From Rohdeia sp044358925 (GTDB lineage: Bacteria; Planctomycetota; UBA1135; GCA-002686595), in assembly GCA_044358925.1 (NCBI GenBank), contig JBIKNC010000173.1:1-9527 (forward strand): a stretch of 9,527 nt of DNA, given 5' to 3'. Below the pieces are notes generated by a model. That model was given only the letters and a program-made list of their open reading frames with translations. It was not told the origin of the DNA and did not search any database. The position numbers and the translations under genes were made by a program. Shown here in pieces: positions 6,152-9,527 of this stretch (position 1 is the first letter of the stretch; each line of letters starts with the position of its first letter).

Positions 6152-7399
6152 ATGAAACGATCCGCCATCGGTGCGCGAACGCTTGCTCTAGCTACGTTCA
6201 TTGCCGCATCCAGTGCGACCATCTCGAACGCTCAAGAAACCGAGCCCGAGAAATACTTGACCTGGAACGACCTGCTGTCGACCGACAGCACTTTGAAGTT
6301 CTACGGCTACATCCGGCTCGACGCTCAGTACAACGACTCGCGCTTCAACGATCCTCAGATCCCGGGCTTCGTGCGCTCTGAAGACACGAGCGGCGTGGGC
6401 GGTGTGCCCGCCGGTGTGATCGCCGAGTCCAACGACGACGAGTACGCGTTGCATCCTCGACTGACACGCTTCGGAGTCGACCTCACGGGGCCGACCATCG
6501 CCGGACTCGGTGATCCGAAGCTTGGCGGCAAGGTCGAGATCGACTTCTACAACATCGGTCTGCCCGACTCGGACTCGCGTCAAGCGTTCCGCATGCGGCG
6601 CGGTTTCCTCACGCTGAAATGGGAGCGCTGGACGCTGCTCGCCGGACAGGAATGGGATCTCGTGTCACCGCTGTTCCCGGCCGTCAACAGCGACTTGATG
6701 ATGTGGGGCGCCGGCAACACCGGCGACCGGCGTCCGCAACTGCGCGCGCAGTACGACGCTCCGCTTTCGGGTGGCACGTTCACCACGACGTTCGGTATCG
6801 GCCTCGGTGGCTCGGTGTCCGAGAACACGGTGCTCGGTGGTCTGCGCAGCGGTGAGAACTCCGGTCGCCCGATGGTCGCGGCGCGCGTCGGCTACAAGAC
6901 GGCCGACGGCATCACGTTCGGCGTCTGGGGGCACGACGACGAAGAGGACTACGACCCGGACGGCGCGGGCGTGCTCACCGAGCAGGCCTTCGACTCGAAC
7001 TCGGTCGGCGTCGATCTGATGTTGCCCTTCAACTCGGGCGACACGTGGCTCAAGGGCGAGTACTGGCGCGGCGAGAACGTCGACGACATCCGCGGCGGCA
7101 TTTTCCAAGGCGTCAACACGGCCGGAATGGGCATCGACGCCGCGGGCGGTTGGGCCGAACTCGGTCACAAGCTCACGTCGAAGGCGACGATCTCCGCCGG
7201 TTACTCGTTCGACGATCCCGAAGACGGCGACCTCGACAACTTCGCGCGCGCGCAGAACGACATCGCGTATGCGACGGTCGTTTGGAACTACGGCTCGCTG
7301 CGCTTCGGCCTCGAGTACTTGAACTGGGAGACCGATTACGTCGGACTCTCGAGCGGCGATGCCAATCGCTACGTCGCGTGGATCGCTTACTACTTCTGA
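6152..7399 (+). CDS. Outer-membrane porin, DcaP-like family
   Basis: This 415-residue beta-barrel protein should form a diffusion channel in the outer membrane. A signal peptide is clear: basic start (KRSAIGAR), hydrophobic core (about 10-22), and likely cleavage after SNA (27/28). The mature part begins with a short acidic segment and then the first strand, LKFYGYIRLDAQYNDSR (48-64). HPRLTRFGVDLTGP (101-114), LGGKVEIDFYNIG (124-136), SRQAFRMRRGFLTLKW (142-157) and LLAGQEWDLVSPLFP (162-176) follow. These are the features I associate with DcaP-type porins of diderm bacteria. The protein alternates aromatic and polar strand residues, has acidic loops (for example 264-275 and 351-360) and ends in AWIAYYF, a typical barrel C-terminus with terminal Phe. 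ATG 6152 gives a complete signal peptide; its Shine-Dalgarno is poor. It heads a tight gene group, with the lipoprotein gene starting 20 bases later. Transported substrates cannot be inferred. Confidence 0.88.
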   Translation: MKRSAIGARTLALATFIAASSATISNAQETEPEKYLTWNDLLSTDSTLKFYGYIRLDAQYNDSRFNDPQIPGFVRSEDTSGVGGVPAGVIAESNDDEYALHPRLTRFGVDLTGPTIAGLGDPKLGGKVEIDFYNIGLPDSDSRQAFRMRRGFLTLKWERWTLLAGQEWDLVSPLFPAVNSDLMMWGAGNTGDRRPQLRAQYDAPLSGGTFTTTFGIGLGGSVSENTVLGGLRSGENSGRPMVAARVGYKTADGITFGVWGHDDEEDYDPDGAGVLTEQAFDSNSVGVDLMLPFNSGDTWLKGEYWRGENVDDIRGGIFQGVNTAGMGIDAAGGWAELGHKLTSKATISAGYSFDDPEDGDLDNFARAQNDIAYATVVWNYGSLRFGLEYLNWETDYVGLSSGDANRYVAWIAYYF

Positions 7400-7406
7400 G
7401 CCCAAC

Positions 7407-7413
7407 GAGGAAA
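7407..7413 (+). promoter_or_regulatory. Ribosome binding site of the transglutaminase-like lipoprotein gene
   Basis: GAGGAAA lies 6 bases before the ATG at 7420, within the 20-base gap after the porin stop. It fixes the start of the lipoprotein gene, whose reading frame otherwise extends far upstream as a shadow inside the porin gene. Confidence 0.6.
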
Positions 7414-7419
7414 CACAAC

Positions 7420-8499
7420 ATGAGAACGGAACTGATCATCATCGGTGTCGCGCTGCTCGCCTCGTGCGCGGGCACGGCGCCGTCGCAACGCTTCGAAGCA
7501 CGCCACGACTTCACGATCGACGTGCCGCAAGGCGCGAACGAAGTGGACGCTTGGTTCGCACTGCCGGCCGACAACGACCGCTACCAGGACGTCGAAGAAC
7601 TCGACTGGCACGTGAACGCTCCGGCGAACGTCACATGGACGACGACCGAAGTGCGCGACTCGCTCGACAACCGCTTCCTGCACCTCGAAGCGCAGGGCGC
7701 TGGTGGAGCGAAAATCGCCGTCGAGACGAGTTTCACCGTCGTGCGACGCGAAGCGCACGTCAGCGTCGACCCGGCGGACACACGTCCGCTGACCGACGGC
7801 GAGCGCACAAAGATGGCCGCGCACCTCGCGTCGGCACAACACGACGCACCGACGCCGGCCATCGAAGCCGATGCAAAGCGCATCGTGGGCGGCGAGAAGA
7901 ACCCGGTGCTGCAAGCGCGCTTGCTGTACGACTGGGTGCTCGACCACGTGCAGTACTGGGTCAAGGACCCGTCGAAGTGGAAGGCTTCGCCGGTCGGTAG
8001 CAGCTCGTACTGCTACGAACAGTGCACCGGCAACTGCACGGACTTCCACAGCCTGTATGTGGCTGCTGCGAGGACGGTCGGTCTGCCGGCGCGCATGGTG
8101 TACGGCTCGTTCTTCAAGGGACCGCTCGATGGCAAGCCGCAGGACCAGAGCTACCACTGCTGGGTCGAGGTCTGGGCTCCGAAGATCGGTTGGATCCCGC
8201 TCGACGTCGCGGTCGCCGACGTGTTCGTGGCCGACTTCACACTCGACGATGCCAACCGTCCGAAGGTCGAACTGACCACGGCCGACGGCTTCGCGGGTCC
8301 CGACCAGGCCATGGTCGACTTCTACTTCGGCAACCTCGAAGCGCGACGTGTCTCGTGGCACCTCGGTCGCGACCTCGTGCTCGAAGGCGCGGCGACGGCC
8401 AAGGTGAACGCCATCCCCAAGGCGCACATCGAGATCGACGGCAAGCCGATCGAGGCCGCAGCCACGACGCGCATGCTGACCTTCCGCGAAGTGCGCTGA
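7420..8499 (+). CDS. Transglutaminase-like (cysteine-peptidase fold) lipoprotein
   Basis: This 359-residue predicted lipoprotein begins with a short lipoprotein signal ending in lipobox Leu13-Ala14-Ser15-Cys16, so the mature protein should be lipid-anchored on the periplasmic side. An N-terminal beta-rich region (about 26-115) resembles the domain that precedes many bacterial transglutaminase-like cores. The core follows: helix LQARLLYDWVLDHVQYW (164-180), then GNCTDFHSLYVAAARTVGLPAR (204-225) with candidate nucleophile Cys206, then SYHCWVEVWAPKIGWIPLDVA (244-264) with His246 and Asp262. This completes a Cys-His-Asp triad. Bacterial members of this superfamily include peptidases, amidases and transamidases, so the reaction is not determined. 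Three cysteines occur at four-residue spacing (Cys198, Cys202, Cys206), and Cys247 adjoins the catalytic His. The gene sits between the porin and the TusA-like gene with gaps of 20 and 11 bases, so it is probably in their operon. Confidence 0.88.
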   Translation: MRTELIIIGVALLASCAGTAPSQRFEARHDFTIDVPQGANEVDAWFALPADNDRYQDVEELDWHVNAPANVTWTTTEVRDSLDNRFLHLEAQGAGGAKIAVETSFTVVRREAHVSVDPADTRPLTDGERTKMAAHLASAQHDAPTPAIEADAKRIVGGEKNPVLQARLLYDWVLDHVQYWVKDPSKWKASPVGSSSYCYEQCTGNCTDFHSLYVAAARTVGLPARMVYGSFFKGPLDGKPQDQSYHCWVEVWAPKIGWIPLDVAVADVFVADFTLDDANRPKVELTTADGFAGPDQAMVDFYFGNLEARRVSWHLGRDLVLEGAATAKVNAIPKAHIEIDGKPIEAAATTRMLTFREVR

Positions 8500-8500
8500 G

Positions 8501-8507
8501 AGAGGAG
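8501..8507 (+). promoter_or_regulatory. Ribosome binding site of the TusA-like gene
   Basis: AGAGGAG occupies most of the 11-base gap between the lipoprotein stop and the ATG at 8511. It is the strongest Shine-Dalgarno in the window and decides the start; upstream extension of the frame overlaps the lipoprotein gene and is not coding. Confidence 0.65.
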
Positions 8508-8510
8508 CCC

Positions 8511-9161
8511 ATGAGCAACCCGAGCACACGCACCGTCACGGCCGAGGTCGTCGTCGCCGCCGTCGAGTCCCACTGGGGCGCGACGTGCGGCGGCTGCGGC
8601 ACGGCCATGATCGGCCACGACGTCGTGATCGGAATGCTCATGGGCCAGTCGGGAGCGCCGCGCTGTACGGCGTGCCTCGCGCGCGCGCTCGGGGACGACC
8701 TCGCGGTCTTCCAAGAGCGCGCGCGTGCCAGCGTGCGGCGACTCGGTTGTCATCGCGCCGGCTGGGTGCACAGCGACCGTAGGCTCGCACGACTCCCACA
8801 CTGGCCCGAAGCGCGTTGGCCCGCCGCACTGCGACTCGACGTGCTCGAAGACGATCTCGAAGACGATCTCGGAGACGAGCCGACGAATCACAGCGCAGGT
8901 CAGGAGCCGGCGCTCGTTCCGACCGAACGATTCGACGCCGGCGACATGGGCTGCGGCGACCTCGTGCTCGAACTGCGCACACGTCTGCTCGCGCTCGCCG
9001 CGGGCGACGTGCTGCTCGTGCGCGCGACCGACCCCGGCGCGCCCGGCGATCTGCCCGCGTGGTGCCGCGTCACGCACCACACGCTTCTCCACCACGACCA
9101 CCCCCACTACTGGATCCGCCGGCGCACCGACGCGCCGACCTCACCCGCGACATCGACATGA
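8511..9161 (+). CDS. TusA-like sulfur-carrier family protein with N-terminal four-cysteine (zinc-ribbon-like) domain
   Basis: This is a 216-residue cytoplasmic protein in two parts. The N-terminal part carries Cys26-x2-Cys29 and Cys52-x2-Cys55 (CGGC and CTAC), which suggests a bound metal, probably zinc. A helical segment with Cys80 and HRAGW (81-85) follows. A linker with an acidic repeat (about 112-123) leads to a TusA/SirA-type domain at about 140-205: FDAGDMGCGDLVLELRTRL (141-159), then LAAGDVLLVRATDPGAPGDL (162-181), then PAWCRVTHHTLL and a basic end. Cys148 aligns with the persulfide-carrying cysteine of TusA, but the following residue is Gly instead of the Pro of the usual CPxP motif. 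Canonical TusA is about 80 residues, so the N-terminal part is an added domain. TusA proteins pass sulfur as a persulfide to partners of the DsrE type. The stop overlaps the start of the DsrE-family gene in ATGA, which implies coupled translation and partnership. Substrate and pathway are unknown. Confidence 0.82.
   Translation: MSNPSTRTVTAEVVVAAVESHWGATCGGCGTAMIGHDVVIGMLMGQSGAPRCTACLARALGDDLAVFQERARASVRRLGCHRAGWVHSDRRLARLPHWPEARWPAALRLDVLEDDLEDDLGDEPTNHSAGQEPALVPTERFDAGDMGCGDLVLELRTRLLALAAGDVLLVRATDPGAPGDLPAWCRVTHHTLLHHDHPHYWIRRRTDAPTSPATST
8847..8870 (+). repeat. In-frame 12-bp tandem repeat coding an acidic linker
   Basis: GAAGACGATCTC occurs twice head to tail, followed by the degenerate copy GGAGACGAG. 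It encodes EDDLEDDLGDE in the linker between the cysteine domain and the TusA-like domain. Such a short repeat can change copy number by slippage without breaking the frame. Confidence 0.75.
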
Positions 9162-9520
9162 AACAACGCTTCTGCGTGAGCCTGACCTGCGGCAAGAACG
9201 ACACCGACAAGGCCACCGTGGCCTTCGTCATCGCGAACGCGGCTGTGGCCTCCGAGAAGGAGACGCTCGTGTTCCTCAGCATCGAAGGTGTGCGCCTCTC
9301 GCAGAAGGGCTACGCCGACGACATCGCCGAGGCGGGCTTCGCGCCGCTCAAGGAACTGATGGCCAAGTTCACGGCCGCGGGCGGCACGATCTGGATCTGC
9401 TCGCCGTGTTTCAAGAAGCGCAGCCTCGACGAGAAGAACCTCGTCGCGGGCGCGTCGATCGTCGGCGGCGCGAGCCTGGTCGAGTTCCTCTCGGGCGGCG
9501 CGCCGTGTGTCTCGTACTGA
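9158..9520 (+). CDS. DsrE-family protein with a CxxC motif
   Basis: This 120-residue soluble protein has the DsrE/DsrF-like fold seen in sulfur-transfer proteins such as TusD and DsrE. The first strand is MKQRFCVSLTCGKND (1-15). The helix DKATVAFVIANAAVAS (17-32) and strand ETLVFLSIEGVRL (35-47) follow. The helix-strand unit FAPLKELMAKFTAAGGTIWI (61-80) ends at Cys81-Ser-Pro-Cys84, in the place where DsrE proteins carry their active-site cysteine. IVGGASLVEFLSGGAP (101-116) and a C-terminal Cys117 close the protein. The length is normal for the family. ATG 9158 overlaps the TusA-like stop by 4 bases (ATGA) and has no Shine-Dalgarno of its own, so it probably relies on ribosomes finishing the upstream gene. 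As TusA and DsrE proteins exchange persulfide sulfur in known systems, the two are likely partners. Only 7 bases follow in the window, so further operon genes may lie downstream. Confidence 0.88.
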   Translation: MKQRFCVSLTCGKNDTDKATVAFVIANAAVASEKETLVFLSIEGVRLSQKGYADDIAEAGFAPLKELMAKFTAAGGTIWICSPCFKKRSLDEKNLVAGASIVGGASLVEFLSGGAPCVSY

Positions 9521-9527
9521 GCAGTTG

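Noticed and set aside
5668..6222. Minus-strand open frames across the recJ-porin gap
   Set aside because: They overlap the 3' end of recJ and the porin signal peptide on the opposite strand and show no domain or start signals.
1..9527. CRISPR array, insertion sequence, phage genes or attachment sites
   Set aside because: No regularly spaced repeats, transposase or integrase motifs, or terminal repeats were seen. All genes share similar GC-rich codon use, so there is no sign of recent transfer.

Overview
The window is GC-rich, gene-dense bacterial DNA with very long spurious reading frames on both strands. A periplasmic adaptor with an RND pump, an outer-membrane porin with a cleavable signal peptide and a C-terminal Phe, and a lipoprotein all point to a diderm (Gram-negative-type) bacterium. 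Several starts lack a Shine-Dalgarno sequence. The porin type and the CxxC-containing TusA-like/DsrE pair would fit Planctomycetota or a similar high-GC phylum, but this placement is a guess from memory and there is no rRNA to test it.

Left part (1-3901, minus strand): an efflux operon read right to left. A TetR/AcrR-type repressor (3901-3257) comes first, then a membrane fusion protein (3119-1932), then the inner-membrane RND pump (1912 to beyond base 1; only the N-terminal 637 residues are inside). Two nearly identical 15-bp inverted repeats of the form TAGAC-N5-GTCT lie just upstream of tetR and just upstream of the adaptor gene. The simplest reading is that the repressor controls both itself and the pump. 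No outer-membrane channel gene lies inside the window.

Middle (4017-5834, plus strand): a complete recJ, encoding the 5'-3' single-strand DNA exonuclease, divergent from tetR. It probably has a leaderless or near-leaderless start. The next 317 bases (5835-6151) carry no convincing gene. They hold several strong inverted repeats, including two mutually exclusive long foldings, which makes this the best candidate for an undescribed RNA element here.

Right part (6152-9520, plus strand): four tightly packed genes that look like one operon. They encode a DcaP-like porin, a transglutaminase-fold lipoprotein, a TusA-like protein with an N-terminal four-cysteine domain, and a DsrE-family protein. 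The last two overlap by ATGA. The first two products should sit at the outer membrane or periplasm, and the last two in the cytoplasm as a sulfur-relay pair. No function is known to me for this combination, and it is the most interesting protein-level observation in the window.
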